Notes: generated from the sequence alone by a model not told the origin. A stretch of DNA of 64,000 nucleotides from Alloactinosynnema sp. L-07 (GCF_900070365.1 NZ_LN850107.1:3534001-3598000); one strand, 5' to 3'. Counted from the first letter of the stretch, positions 28,584 to 38,256 are shown. Translations and numbers: made by a program.

Positions 28584-29199
28584 TCAGTACCCTTTCCATC
28601 AACACGAGGTGGGCCTTGTTGGCACCACCGGAAGCGGTCTTGTGCACAGTGACCAGACCGAGTTGGGCCATGTCGCCCAGCAGCACCTTCGCCACGCCAA
28701 GCGGCGCACCGAACAGGGTCGCGACCTCGGCGACCGAGCGCGGCTGCTTGCACAGCGCGCCGATCTCGCGGTGTTCGGACTCGGCGAAGACCGACGCGTC
28801 GGACTCCTTGGCCGAGACCATGGTCTCCACCCGCAGTTCGAAGGTGGAGCGGGTGCGGCCGCGGGTCCAGGCGTACGGACGCACCATCGACGCGTCGGCT
28901 GCGGGTTCCAGGTCGACCGGGGCATGATCGACCTGATTTTCCCCCTCGCCGGACTCGCCGGGCGGCCACTCGGGTTCCACCGCCACCGGTTCATCCACTT
29001 CGGACTTCCGGTGCCTGCGCCGACGCCCGCCGCCAAGGGACAGGCCGTTCATCACGTCGGCGATGTTCGTCTCGGGGGCCGGTTCACCCCATTCGAGTCG
29101 CACGAAAGACAGTTCACCACCATGCTGGTCATCGCCGCGCTCGCCGATGTCGGCGGCGGCAACGTCTTCTCGTCGATGGCTATCATCTCGGTTGCTCAT
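28564..29199 (-). CDS. cvnC: conservon DUF742 protein (CvnC)
   Basis: 211 residues. The first 90 are charged and low in complexity (GGGRRRRHRKSEVDEP); the C-terminal 110 form the DUF742 winged-helix-like domain starting MVRPYAWTRGRTRSTFEL and ending AHLVLMERVLSGLRRL. It follows cvnB by 7 bp and overlaps cvnD. CvnC proteins interact with the other conservon members; exact role not established. Confidence 0.92.
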   Translation of the reverse strand: MSNRDDSHRREDVAAADIGERGDDQHGGELSFVRLEWGEPAPETNIADVMNGLSLGGGRRRRHRKSEVDEPVAVEPEWPPGESGEGENQVDHAPVDLEPAADASMVRPYAWTRGRTRSTFELRVETMVSAKESDASVFAESEHREIGALCKQPRSVAEVATLFGAPLGVAKVLLGDMAQLGLVTVHKTASGGANKAHLVLMERVLSGLRRL

Positions 29200-29206
29200 G
29201 TCTCGG

Positions 29207-29647
29207 TCATGCGGGCTGCCCCACCATCCTCCCGGCGGCGCCTTGCAGCGCCGCCCGCAGCTCCGGGGTGAGAATCTGGCCGACCCGGTCGACCAGCAGG
29301 GTCATCTCGTAGGCCACCTGCCCGATGTCGCAGTTCGGCGCGGCGAGCACGCCGAGGCAGGAGCCGTCCCCGATGGCCATGAGCAGCATCACCCCGCGCT
29401 CCATCTCGACCACGGTCTCCTTGACCGCGCCCGCGTCGAAGCACCGCGCCGCCCCGGAGGTGAGGCTGATCAGCCCCGAGGCCACCGCGGCGAGCTGGTC
29501 GGCGCGGTCGACGGGGAGCCGGGCGGAGGAGGTGAGCAGCAACCCGTCGGCCGAGACCACCACGGCGTGGGCCACTCCGGTGACCCGTTCCGCGAAGTCG
29601 TTGACCAACCAGCCGAATTGGCTTGGCTTGGACTGCGTGGACGTCAT
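29207..29647 (-). CDS. cvnB: conservon roadblock/LC7 protein (CvnB)
   Basis: 146 residues, roadblock/LC7 fold: FGWLVNDFAERVTGVAHAVVVSADG at the start, a glycine-rich loop and the final amphipathic helix. Roadblock proteins of this type act as platforms or GAPs for MglA/CvnD-like GTPases. ATG start with GGAG upstream, 33 bp after cvnA. Confidence 0.92.
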   Translation of the reverse strand: MTSTQSKPSQFGWLVNDFAERVTGVAHAVVVSADGLLLTSSARLPVDRADQLAAVASGLISLTSGAARCFDAGAVKETVVEMERGVMLLMAIGDGSCLGVLAAPNCDIGQVAYEMTLLVDRVGQILTPELRAALQGAAGRMVGQPA

Positions 29648-29680
29648 CGTGCTCCATTCATGATGGGAGGAACGCAGAAC

Positions 29681-32600
29681 TCATGCGTCCAGCCCGGATT
29701 CCTGTTCGGTGGACTGCCTGGCCAGGCTTTCCCGGCCGCGGCCGATGCCGCGCTGGAGACTGCCGAGCCTGCCGCGCAGCGCCTCCGCGTCGCGTTCGAC
29801 GCGGATCTCCGTGCCGGGCACCGGGTCGAGGCTGCCGGGCAGCAGCCGCTCGCGCGGGGTCCGGCGGGGCAGGCCGCCGTCGGCCGGAGTGTCCGGAGTG
29901 GACGCTCCGAGGGTGGCGGCGGCGTCCCAGCCCGCGTCGGCGGCGAAGCGCCACTGGGCGCCGCGCAGGTCCAGGCCGTCGGAGTTGCCGTGGGCTGGGC
30001 CGGTGTGGTGCACGCCGCGGGCGCGGTGCACGCCCGCCTGATAGCTCGACAGCCTGGTGCGCAGGTCGTCGGCGTCGCGGCCCGGCACAGTGGGCGGCGA
30101 CGAATCGATGCTGCCGGGGACCAGGTTGCGGCGCGGGGTGCGGCGGGGCAGGCCGGAGCGGGTGAAGTCCTCCGGCTCGGCCGCCGACACCGACTTGGCC
30201 GCCTGGAAACCTTGATCGGCGGCGAAGTCCCATGCCGGGCCCTGTTCCGCGTCGGCGACCGTGGAGTTCGGGTCGTCGGTGACGGTGCGGAACCAGGCCG
30301 AGATCATCTCGTCGAAGATCGGCGTGGTCTCCTGGATATCGCGCACCGGGTCGGCGCCCGGGGGCCGCCCGTAGACCAGCGTCGTGTCCCACCAGCCGGT
30401 GGTCTCGGCTTCCGGCGTCTGCGGGGCGAACAGCTTGTCCGCCGAGATCTCCTCCGCCGCGGGCAGGTCCGGGGCCGGGTGGGACGGCCAGGCGACCGCT
30501 CCGGCGGGCTCGGCGGGCATGCCGAACTCAGCGGGGACGGCGGGCTCGACCGGCTTGGGGTCGCGGCGCGGCAGCGGCGCGGCCAGGTCACCGGCGTCGC
30601 GCGGGGCGGGCAGCGACTCGGGCATCTCGGCGCCGTCGCCGCGGGTCATCGGGATGAAGGACTCGACGCCGTTGGTGGGCGCGCGGCGGGGCAGGCCGTT
30701 CACCGTGGAGCCGTTGACCGCGGAACCGTTGACGGCCGAACCGTTGGTGCCGTTGACCGCGGAACCGTTGGTGCCCTTGACCTTCGCACCGTTGGACCCG
30801 TTGGACCCGTTGGTCCGCTTGATCCCCGCGGTGTGGGCGGGCGGCTCGTCCAGCACCGGGGCGGGCACTGGCGGCAGACCGACCACATTGGACGTCACCA
30901 GGTCGGACGCCACCGTGACCGTGGCCCGCAGGCCGGTCGGGGCGCCCGGCCGCAGCCGGACCTTGATCCCGTGCCGGGCGGCCAGCCTGCCGACCACGAA
31001 CAGACCCATCCGGCGCGACGTGGTCGCGTCGACCACGCCGTCCTCGGCGAGCCGGGTGTTGGCCTCGGCCAGTTCGTCCGCCGTCATCCCGATGCCGCGG
31101 TCGCTGACCTCGATGCGCACCGTGCCGCCGTCGACGTGGTGGCTGGAGATGGTGACCTGGGTGGCGGGGGCGGAGAACGCGGCGGCGTTGTCGAGCAGTT
31201 CGGCGGTGAGCCGGACCAGGTCGCCGACGGCGTAGCCGACCACGAGCACGCTCGGCGGCGGCGCGATCACCACCCGCTGGTATTGCTCCACTTCGGACAC
31301 GGCGGCGCGCAGCAGGTCGGCCAGGCTCACCGGCTGGGCCGACCGGCGGCCGTGGTGGACCTCACCGGTGGCGGTGCCGGAGAGGACCATCAGGTTCTCG
31401 TTGTTGCGCCGCATCCGGGTGGCGAGGTGGTCGAGCTGGAACAGCGTGGCGAGCTGGTCGGCGTCCTCCTCGTCGCGTTCGAGCCGTTCGAGCAGCTGCA
31501 GCTGGCGCTGCACCAGGCCCTGGCTGCGACGCGACAGGTTGACGAACACGCCCGCGTAGTTGGCGCGCATCCCGGCCTGCTCGGTGGCCAGCCGCAGCGC
31601 CTGCTGGTGCACCGCGTCGAACGCGCGGGCCACCTCGCCGACCTCGTCGGCCGACACCACCGCGACCGGCTCGACCATGGGCACGGCCAGGTCCCGCCCG
31701 TCGCGCAGCGCGGCGACCGCGGCGGGCAGCCGGTGCTCGGCGACGTCGAGCGCGCCGCGACGCAGCGCGCTCAGCGAGCGCAGCAGGTGCCTGCCGATGA
31801 TGAGCATGATCGCGGCGGCGGCGACGAGCGCGACGATCAGGATGACCGAGGCCAGGCCCGCGGCGTCGCTGGCCTCGTCCTGCAACGCCGCCGAGCCGCT
31901 CTTGACCTGCTCGCCGAGCGTGCCGCTGATGTCGCTCAGCTTGCCCGACACCAGGTCGCTGGCGCTGTTCCAGTCCGCCGCGGCGACCGGCATGCCGGGT
32001 CTGGAGCCGCGGTCGAGCGCCCGGCGCACCAGGACGTTGCGGGTCTCGGCCTCGGCGCCGGGCAGCGCGCGGGCGTACTCGTCCTGCTGGGCCGGGTTCG
32101 CGATCGCCCGGAAGTCGGCGAGGCGGTCGTCGAGCCGGGCCTGGGAGGCGCGCAGGCCGTCGACCTCGGCGGCGGCCAGCGCGCCGCGGACGATGCCGAT
32201 GCCGAGCAGGCCCTGTTGGTAGTGCACCTCTTCCTTGGCCGCCTCAAGGTCGTGCAGCGCGCCCGCCGTGCTCGACAGCGCGGGGTCGGCGACCTCCTCG
32301 GCGGCGGCGCGGTCGAAGGCGATCAGCGCGCGGACGACGGTGCTGTAGCCCGCGAGCGCGGCGGGCCCGTCGACCTCGCGGGCGCCGACCTTGCCGCGCA
32401 GCACCTCCAGCTCGCCGAAGCGGGTTCGCACGTCGGTGTAGCGGGCGGCGGTGGTCTCGTTGGAGAACACCAGGCCGTCGGCCGCGGCCAGCAGCGCCGC
32501 CTTGGCCTCGTCGGCGCTGCGCCGCTCGGCGACCAGTTCGAAGCCGATGTCGCTGGAGCCCGACGTCAGCAGCACCGCGGCCTTGGTGCGCTCGCGCTGC

Positions 32601-32809
32601 AGCCAGGTGACGGTCTTGTGCAGGGTGTCGTTGACGGTGACGAGCCGGTCGATCTGCTTGTAGGAGTCGGCGCGGTCGATCTGCGAACCGATCTGCAGCA
32701 CGCCCAGGACGATGGCGAACAACACGGGGACCAGGGTGACGGCGGCCAGCTTCACCGGGATGCCCCAGTCGCGCCACTGGCGCAGCGCCGTCCAGCGGGA
32801 CTTGCTCAC
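29681..32809 (-). CDS. cvnA: conservon sensor histidine kinase (CvnA) with nitrate-sensor-like domain
   Basis: 1042 residues. Membrane helix 19-40, an extracytoplasmic NIT-like helical sensor domain 41-315, second helix 316-338, HAMP 339-412, a dimerisation segment with LDHLATRMRRNNENLM (His461) and an ATPase domain with ELLDNAAAF (538-545) and DRGIGM (570-575). The C-terminal 400 residues are disordered: TNGS/AVNG repeats at 665-705 and four LPRR motifs, two of them in LPRRTPR..L.PGS.D units. GTG start after GGAGGAG; the GTG six bases upstream is too close to that site. First gene of cvnABCD. Confidence 0.92.
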   Translation of the reverse strand: MSKSRWTALRQWRDWGIPVKLAAVTLVPVLFAIVLGVLQIGSQIDRADSYKQIDRLVTVNDTLHKTVTWLQRERTKAAVLLTSGSSDIGFELVAERRSADEAKAALLAAADGLVFSNETTAARYTDVRTRFGELEVLRGKVGAREVDGPAALAGYSTVVRALIAFDRAAAEEVADPALSSTAGALHDLEAAKEEVHYQQGLLGIGIVRGALAAAEVDGLRASQARLDDRLADFRAIANPAQQDEYARALPGAEAETRNVLVRRALDRGSRPGMPVAAADWNSASDLVSGKLSDISGTLGEQVKSGSAALQDEASDAAGLASVILIVALVAAAAIMLIIGRHLLRSLSALRRGALDVAEHRLPAAVAALRDGRDLAVPMVEPVAVVSADEVGEVARAFDAVHQQALRLATEQAGMRANYAGVFVNLSRRSQGLVQRQLQLLERLERDEEDADQLATLFQLDHLATRMRRNNENLMVLSGTATGEVHHGRRSAQPVSLADLLRAAVSEVEQYQRVVIAPPPSVLVVGYAVGDLVRLTAELLDNAAAFSAPATQVTISSHHVDGGTVRIEVSDRGIGMTADELAEANTRLAEDGVVDATTSRRMGLFVVGRLAARHGIKVRLRPGAPTGLRATVTVASDLVTSNVVGLPPVPAPVLDEPPAHTAGIKRTNGSNGSNGAKVKGTNGSAVNGTNGSAVNGSAVNGSTVNGLPRRAPTNGVESFIPMTRGDGAEMPESLPAPRDAGDLAAPLPRRDPKPVEPAVPAEFGMPAEPAGAVAWPSHPAPDLPAAEEISADKLFAPQTPEAETTGWWDTTLVYGRPPGADPVRDIQETTPIFDEMISAWFRTVTDDPNSTVADAEQGPAWDFAADQGFQAAKSVSAAEPEDFTRSGLPRRTPRRNLVPGSIDSSPPTVPGRDADDLRTRLSSYQAGVHRARGVHHTGPAHGNSDGLDLRGAQWRFAADAGWDAAATLGASTPDTPADGGLPRRTPRERLLPGSLDPVPGTEIRVERDAEALRGRLGSLQRGIGRGRESLARQSTEQESGLDA

Positions 32810-33613
32810 ACGCACTCCTCCACGACGGACTGGTCTCGCCGTCGGAACTTCTGCCTCACCGCGCCGTACTCCTTCCACGACAAATCCCGGACAGCACAGG
32901 GCACAACGGGAACCGGGTCCCACAGGTCCAACGGGGACACACCTCGACACCCAAACCGCGCATTACCGAATCCGCGTCGCCGCGTCCTTCCCCGGACTTC
33001 GGCCACTTCTGGGGACATCGGCTACTTCGGCGAGAACTTGAGAGCACAGCGTACCCCCGATTCAGCGATCATCAAGCCTTTCCGGCAACACCGGACTGAC
33101 CTGCGTAAACGCCGATAAACCAGGTTCGGGAGCGGTTACCCCATCCACTCTTGGGGCTATTCAGTCACGCAATGCGTCCCATTGTCGACCTTAATCGCTC
33201 GATCGGGTTATCCTGCTCCACGACCGGGGGGCCAGCGCCGCCATGGTCGTCAGCAGGCCCGCTACCTGCGACGATCACCTTGTGGTTGCCGGAAAGCGGC
33301 CACATCGCCGCCACGTCCGGTCCACGATGGGTGACCGGCCGCCTGCCGAGCGCCACCTCAGGCACACCTGGTGACCGGCGGGTTCACCGATCCGTGTGAT
33401 GTCCGGAACCGGGCCGTATCCAATTGCCGCCGCTATCGTTCCGTGATCGGCGTGACGAAATATCTGCCGAATATTAGGGCGAGCGTCGACATCGTGGTTA
33501 GTATGGCGCCCGCCCGGTCCTTGCTATCGGCTCGTTATAAGACCGCCGCGCCGATCAGCCGCACCGGAAGTCCCCTGACTCGCTCGCCCGCCGCTGCCTA
33601 GACGGAGGAATGC
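32810..33613. other. 804-bp divergent intergenic region
   Basis: No convincing gene. Short frames here lack ribosome sites and normal codon use. Base composition is visibly less GC-rich than flanking genes between about 33080 and 33200 and again at 33440-33545 (for example CGTGACGAAATATCTGCCG and GGCTCGTTATAAGAC). It should hold the promoters of cvnA and of the DUF485/symporter pair; an unannotated small RNA cannot be excluded. Confidence 0.5.
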
Positions 33614-34066
33614 ATGACCGAGGTCGTCCCGCCCCCCGCGCGACCGAACCGAGGCCCGGACCACGGCTCACACCGCGGCTCCCCCCCTGGCGCGAACCGG
33701 GCCCGGCCCATCCCGGCGACGTTCGGCGGCATCACCACGCCGACCGACCGCGGCTGGGCAGGCCCGGACTACGCCGCCATCCACCGCAGCGCGGACTTCA
33801 CCGCGCTGCGGTCGCGGTTCCGCCGGTTCGTCTTCCCGATGAGCGCGCTGTTCTTCGTCTGGTACCTGACCTACGTGCTGCTCGCCGCCTACGCCAAGGG
33901 ATTCATGAGCCAGCGGATGTTCGGCTCGGTGACCGTCGGGCTGGTTCTCGGCATGGCGCAGTTCGCCTCCACCATCGGCATCACCGCCTGGTACCTGCGG
34001 TGGGCGCGCAAGAACCTCGACCCCGAGGTGGCCAAGATCCGCACCGCCGCGGGGGTGGACGCTTGA
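33614..34066 (+). CDS. DUF485 membrane protein, symporter partner
   Basis: 150 residues. The first 70 are Pro/Arg-rich and cytoplasmic; then two membrane helices (FVFPMSALFFVWYLTYVLLAAYA and FGSVTVGLVLGMAQFASTIGI) of the DUF485 family. Such proteins are almost always encoded just before a sodium/acetate symporter, as here, and are thought to assist it. The ATG at 33614 has GGAGG five bases ahead. Its stop overlaps the next start by one base. Confidence 0.88.
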   Translation: MTEVVPPPARPNRGPDHGSHRGSPPGANRARPIPATFGGITTPTDRGWAGPDYAAIHRSADFTALRSRFRRFVFPMSALFFVWYLTYVLLAAYAKGFMSQRMFGSVTVGLVLGMAQFASTIGITAWYLRWARKNLDPEVAKIRTAAGVDA

Positions 34067-35658
34067 TGAAGACCCTTGCCGCGGCCGGAAGCCAGGTCGG
34101 CGACCCGGTTCTCAACACCATCGTGTTCGCCGCCTTCGTGGTGATCACCCTCTACGTCGTCTACCGGGTGAGCGGCCGCAACAGCTCCACTTCGGACTAC
34201 TACGCCGCGGGCGGCCGGTTCACCGGTGTGCAGAACGGCATCGCCCTGTCCGGCGACTTCCTGTCGGCGGCGTCGTTCCTGGGCATCGCGGGCGCCATCG
34301 CGATCAACGGCTACGACGGCTTCCTGTACTCGATCGGCTTCCTGGTGGCCTGGCTGGTCAACCTGCTGCTGATCGCCGAGCTGGTGCGCAACACCGGCCG
34401 CTTCACCATGGGCGACGTGCTCGCCTACCGGATGCGCCAGCGCCCCGTGCGCGCCGCCGCGGCGACCTCGACGCTGGTCATCTCGTTCTTCTACATGCTG
34501 GCCCAGATGGCGGGCGCGGGCGCGGTCGTCGCGCTGCTGCTCAACGTCCAGGGCAAGGGCGGGCAGGCGCTCGTCATCGCCGTCGTCGGCCTGATCATGA
34601 TCTTCTACGTGCTGGTCGGCGGGATGAAGGGCACCACCTGGGTGCAGATCATCAAGGCGGCGATCCTGATCCTGACCGTGGTGCTGATGACGGTGTTCCT
34701 CATCGGCAAGTTCGGCTTCAGCATCAGCGCGCTGCTCGACCAGGCCGCGGCCAACAACGCCAAGGGCACCGCCGTGCTCGAACCCGGCGCCCAGTACGGC
34801 AAGACGCCGATCTCCACTGTGGACTTCATCTCGCTGTCGCTGGCGCTGATCCTGGGCGCGGCGGGCCTGCCGCACGTGCTGATGCGGTTCTACACCGTGC
34901 CCAACGCCCGCGAGGCGCGCCGCTCGGTGGTCTGGGCGGTCGGCACCATGAGCGTGTTCTACGGCGCGACGCTGATCATCGGCTACGGCGCGTCCGCGCT
35001 CGTGGGCTCCGAGCGGATCCTCGGCGCGACCGGACGGGAGAACGCCGCGGCGCCGCTGCTGGCCTTCGAGATCGGCGGCACGGTGCTGCTCGGGATCGTG
35101 GCGGCGGTGGCGTTCGCGACGATCCTGGCCGTCGTGGCAGGCCTGACCATCACCGCGTCGGCCTCCTTCGCCCACGACGTCTACGCCAACATCTTCCGCA
35201 AGGGCAACGCCGACGCCGCCTCGGAGGTCAGGGTCGCCCGGCAGACCGCGGTCGTGATCGGCGTGCTGGCCATCGTCGGCGGCATCCTGGCCAACGGGCA
35301 GAACGTGGCGTTCCTGGTGGCGCTGGCGTTCGCCTTCGCGGCCTCGGCGAACCTCTCCACGCTGCTGTACTCGCTGTTCTGGAAGCGGTTCAACACCACG
35401 GGCACGCTGTGGGGCATGTACGGCGGTCTCGGGTCGTGCCTGCTGCTGGTGTTCTTCTCACCGGTGATGTCCGGCGCGCCGACGTCGATCGTGTCGGGAG
35501 TGGACTTCCACCTGTTCCCGCTGGCCAATCCCGGGATCGTGTCCATCCCGGTGTCGTTCCTCTGCGGCTACCTTGGCACCATCCTGAGCAAGGAACCGGC
35601 CGACGCGGCCAAGCAGCAGGAGATGGAGGTTCGTTCGCTGACTGGCATCGGCCGTTAA
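34066..35658 (+). CDS. cation/acetate symporter (ActP-type, SSS family)
   Basis: 530 residues, about 13 membrane helices. Sodium:solute symporter signatures include SDYYAAGGRFTGVQNGIALSGDFLSAASFLG and GLPHVLMRFYTVPNAREARRS. It imports acetate or other short monocarboxylates with a cation. Translation is coupled to the DUF485 gene (TGATG). Substrate inferred from family similarity only. Confidence 0.9.
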   Translation: MKTLAAAGSQVGDPVLNTIVFAAFVVITLYVVYRVSGRNSSTSDYYAAGGRFTGVQNGIALSGDFLSAASFLGIAGAIAINGYDGFLYSIGFLVAWLVNLLLIAELVRNTGRFTMGDVLAYRMRQRPVRAAAATSTLVISFFYMLAQMAGAGAVVALLLNVQGKGGQALVIAVVGLIMIFYVLVGGMKGTTWVQIIKAAILILTVVLMTVFLIGKFGFSISALLDQAAANNAKGTAVLEPGAQYGKTPISTVDFISLSLALILGAAGLPHVLMRFYTVPNAREARRSVVWAVGTMSVFYGATLIIGYGASALVGSERILGATGRENAAAPLLAFEIGGTVLLGIVAAVAFATILAVVAGLTITASASFAHDVYANIFRKGNADAASEVRVARQTAVVIGVLAIVGGILANGQNVAFLVALAFAFAASANLSTLLYSLFWKRFNTTGTLWGMYGGLGSCLLLVFFSPVMSGAPTSIVSGVDFHLFPLANPGIVSIPVSFLCGYLGTILSKEPADAAKQQEMEVRSLTGIGR

Positions 35659-35801
35659 CCGACCGGTCACTTGGCGTTTCCGTCCGTGCCTGCCGCGTAG
35701 TCGTACGGTGGCGACGCGGCCCGGATAGTACGTCCAGTGACTTCCGGTCGATTAAGGCCGCTCGATTCGCGCTGCGCACCCGCGGTATTACAGTTCGACC
35801 C

Positions 35802-36962
35802 GTGTTAGACACCTCCCTGCGGGTGCCGGACATCCCCACCCGGCTTCGTGCGTTCCTCGATCAGCGGACGCCGGTCACTCCGTGCCTGGTCATCGACCTG
35901 GACGCGGTCCGTGCGAACTACCGGGCGATCCGGTCCGCCCTGCCTGAGGCCGCGGTGTTCTACGCGGTCAAGGCGAACCCGGCACCGGAGGTGGTGCGGG
36001 CGCTCGTCGCCGAGGGATCGAGCTTCGACGTCGCCAGCACCGGTGAGATCGACTTGTGCCTGGAGCAGGGCGCGACCCCCGAGTCGCTGTCCTATGGCAA
36101 CCCCATCAAGAAGGCCGCGGACATCGCCTACGCCTATCGGCTGGGTGTGCGTCGATTCACCTTCGACTCCGACGGCGACCTGGAGAACCTGGCCGAGCAC
36201 GCACCCGGTGCCCGGGTGTCGTGCCGGTTCCTGGTGGACGCGCCGCAGTCGGGCACCCCGTTCGGCAAGAAGTTCGGCTGTGCGCCCGACATGGCCATCC
36301 GCCTGCTGGCCCGCGCCGCCGACCTGGGCTTGGCCGCCGACGGCGCCTGCTTTCACGTCGGCTCCCAACACACCGACCCGGCGGCGTGGGTGTCGGGCAT
36401 CGCCGAGGCGGGCCGCATCGCGCGGGCGCTGGCCGAGTGCGGGGTGCCGACCCGCTCGCTGAACCTGGGCGGCGGCTTCCCCACCGGCTACGCCGACCCC
36501 GCTCCCCCGCTCGACGTGCACGCCGCCGCGATCCGCGCGGCCGTCGCCACCCACTTCGAGACCGCCCCCGAGCTGCTGATCGAGCCCGGCCGCGCCGTCG
36601 TCGCGACCGCCGGGCTGATCCGCACCGAGGTGGTGCTGGTCTCGCGCAAATCGGACTCTGACGAACACCGTTGGGTCTATCTGGATATCGGCCGCTATTC
36701 GGGATTGGCCGAAACCGAGAACGAATACATCGCCTACCGGCTGCGCACGGCGCACCCGGACGCACCGGATGGGCCGGTGATCATCGCGGGCCCGACCTGC
36801 GACGGCGATGACGTGCTCTACCAGCACACCCCGTATCGTCTCCCGACGGCGCTACGGGCCGGTGACCACGTCGACATCCTCGACGCGGGCGCCTACACCG
36901 CGAGTTATTCCTCGGTGTCATTCAACGGTTTTCCGCCTCTGCCGACGTTGTTCGTCGGCTGA
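35802..36962 (+). CDS. PLP-dependent ornithine/lysine-type decarboxylase (fold type III)
   Basis: 386 residues. Lys57 in FYAVKANPAPEVV should carry PLP; HVGSQ, GGGFPTGY, EPGRAVV and the second active-site block GPTCDGDDVLYQ are conserved in ornithine and diaminopimelate decarboxylases. The length and the CDGDD motif favour ornithine decarboxylase over LysA. Directly followed by speD and speE, it should supply putrescine. GTG start at 35802, with TATTAC ten bases upstream as a possible -10 giving a near-leaderless mRNA. A lysine-preferring enzyme making cadaverine is the alternative. Confidence 0.87.
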   Translation: MLDTSLRVPDIPTRLRAFLDQRTPVTPCLVIDLDAVRANYRAIRSALPEAAVFYAVKANPAPEVVRALVAEGSSFDVASTGEIDLCLEQGATPESLSYGNPIKKAADIAYAYRLGVRRFTFDSDGDLENLAEHAPGARVSCRFLVDAPQSGTPFGKKFGCAPDMAIRLLARAADLGLAADGACFHVGSQHTDPAAWVSGIAEAGRIARALAECGVPTRSLNLGGGFPTGYADPAPPLDVHAAAIRAAVATHFETAPELLIEPGRAVVATAGLIRTEVVLVSRKSDSDEHRWVYLDIGRYSGLAETENEYIAYRLRTAHPDAPDGPVIIAGPTCDGDDVLYQHTPYRLPTALRAGDHVDILDAGAYTASYSSVSFNGFPPLPTLFVG

Positions 36963-36986
36963 TTCCCCCCGCAGGAGGTTAGACAG

Positions 36987-37388
36987 ATGTCGTATGACCG
37001 TGCGTCCGATCCGAACGTCGGCTACTTCGCAGGCCGACACGTGCTTGCCGAGTTCGACGGTGTGGATCCGTTGCTTCTGGACGATCTGGGCTTCCTGCGG
37101 TCGACACTGGAGGACTGTCTGGAGAAGGCCGGAGCCACTGTCTGCGACGTGATCTCCAAGCAGTTCGAGCCGCAGGGTGTGACGGTGCTGGCGCTGCTGT
37201 CGGAGTCGCACGCGTCGATCCACACCTACCCGGAGATCGGGTCGATGTTCGTCGACATCTTCACGTGCGGCGAGACCGCCGACCCGGAACTGGCCGCCGC
37301 GCTGCTGCGCGACAGCCTGGACGCACTCGAAGCCCGTATCACCACCATCCACCGGGGCAACCCGATTCCCGCGGAGCCCGCCCGATGA
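36987..37388 (+). CDS. speD: S-adenosylmethionine decarboxylase proenzyme
   Basis: 133 residues, class 1B bacterial type. Self-cleavage between Glu73 and Ser74 in LSESHASIHTYPE makes the pyruvoyl group; His79 and Cys94 (DIFTCG) correspond to the processing and catalytic residues of Thermotoga SpeD. It makes decarboxylated SAM, the aminopropyl donor for SpeE. AGGAGG ribosome site; the stop overlaps speE (ATGA). Confidence 0.94.
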   Translation: MSYDRASDPNVGYFAGRHVLAEFDGVDPLLLDDLGFLRSTLEDCLEKAGATVCDVISKQFEPQGVTVLALLSESHASIHTYPEIGSMFVDIFTCGETADPELAAALLRDSLDALEARITTIHRGNPIPAEPAR

Positions 37389-38245
37389 GCACGAACATTG
37401 TTGAACCCCTCGCCGAAGGCATGACCCGTGTGTGGGATATGCCCGAGGTGATCGTCGACACGAACACCGAGTTCCAGCACCTGGTGATCGGCAAGACGAG
37501 CCAGGGCGTGAGCCTGTTCTGCGACAACGACCGGCAGAGCACCGAGTTCAGCCAGCTCACCTACCACGAGGCGCTGCTGGTCCCCGGCCTCCTGCTGGCC
37601 CGCGAGATCGAGCGGGTCCTGGTCATCGGGTCCAGCGAGGGTGTCGTCTCGCAGATCTCGGTGGCGGCGGGCGCGTCGGTGGTCGACCACGTCGACATCG
37701 ACCAGCAGGCCGTCGAACTGTGCGCCGAGCACCTGCCCTACGGCTACACCAGCGATGAGCTGGCCGCGGCCGTCAAGCAGGACGGGCCCATCAAGGTCCA
37801 CTACGCCGACGGCTGGCAGTACCTCATAGACGCGGAGAAGGCGGGCGCGAAGTACGACATCGTGCTGGTCGACCTGCCAGACGAGCGGCCCGAGTTCGCC
37901 CAGCACAACCGGCTGTACGAGGAGGAGTTCCTCACCCGCTGCCGCGCCGTGCTCGCCGATGGCGGTGTGGTGATCTGCCAGGCCGGGTGCCCGACGATGT
38001 GGCGCAACGAGACCCTGATCCGCTCGATGAAGCGTTTCGGGGACATCTTCGGCACCACGGTCTACTACGGCTCCGACGAGCACGAGTGGGCGTTCCTCTT
38101 CGGCATGAACGACGCCGAGGACGGCGCGACCGAGCGGATGATCGAGCGGCTGAAGACCCTGCCGTACCGCCCGGAGACGATCGACGCGGACGCGCTGCGC
38201 GGCTGCACCGTCCCGCCGTACCGGGTGCGCAAGGCGCTCGCGTAG
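37385..38245 (+). CDS. speE: spermidine synthase-like aminopropyltransferase (atypical)
   Basis: 286 residues with the SpeE plan: N-terminal beta domain (EFQHLVIGKTSQGVSLFCDND), then a Rossmann domain. The usual GGGDG nucleotide loop is replaced by IGSSEG (81-86), and the catalytic region normally DSTDP reads VDLPDERPE (Asp163, Asp166). Coupling to speD makes an aminopropyl transfer role very likely, but amine preference may differ from classic SpeE. A strong terminator follows. Confidence 0.82.
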   Translation: MSTNIVEPLAEGMTRVWDMPEVIVDTNTEFQHLVIGKTSQGVSLFCDNDRQSTEFSQLTYHEALLVPGLLLAREIERVLVIGSSEGVVSQISVAAGASVVDHVDIDQQAVELCAEHLPYGYTSDELAAAVKQDGPIKVHYADGWQYLIDAEKAGAKYDIVLVDLPDERPEFAQHNRLYEEEFLTRCRAVLADGGVVICQAGCPTMWRNETLIRSMKRFGDIFGTTVYYGSDEHEWAFLFGMNDAEDGATERMIERLKTLPYRPETIDADALRGCTVPPYRVRKALA

Positions 38246-38256
38246 CACTCTCACTC

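Noticed and set aside
30700..30830. Short DNA repeats considered as a CRISPR array
   Set aside because: They encode in-frame Asn-Gly-Ser/Ala-Val repeats of CvnA, have no unique spacers of constant length and no cas genes nearby.
29063..33118. A 1351-codon frame on the plus strand opposite the conservon genes
   Set aside because: It is the antisense shadow of cvnA-cvnC, rich in Arg/Gly/Gln/His, with no ribosome site and no domain; the minus-strand genes are unmistakable.
33151..33601. Two short frames in the gap upstream of the DUF485 gene
   Set aside because: No ribosome sites, no recognisable sequence and no codon bias; kept as intergenic.
35802..36962. Assignment as diaminopimelate decarboxylase (lysA)
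   Set aside because: Operon with speD and speE, shorter length and CDGDD motif favour an ornithine-type enzyme; lysine decarboxylase activity remains possible.
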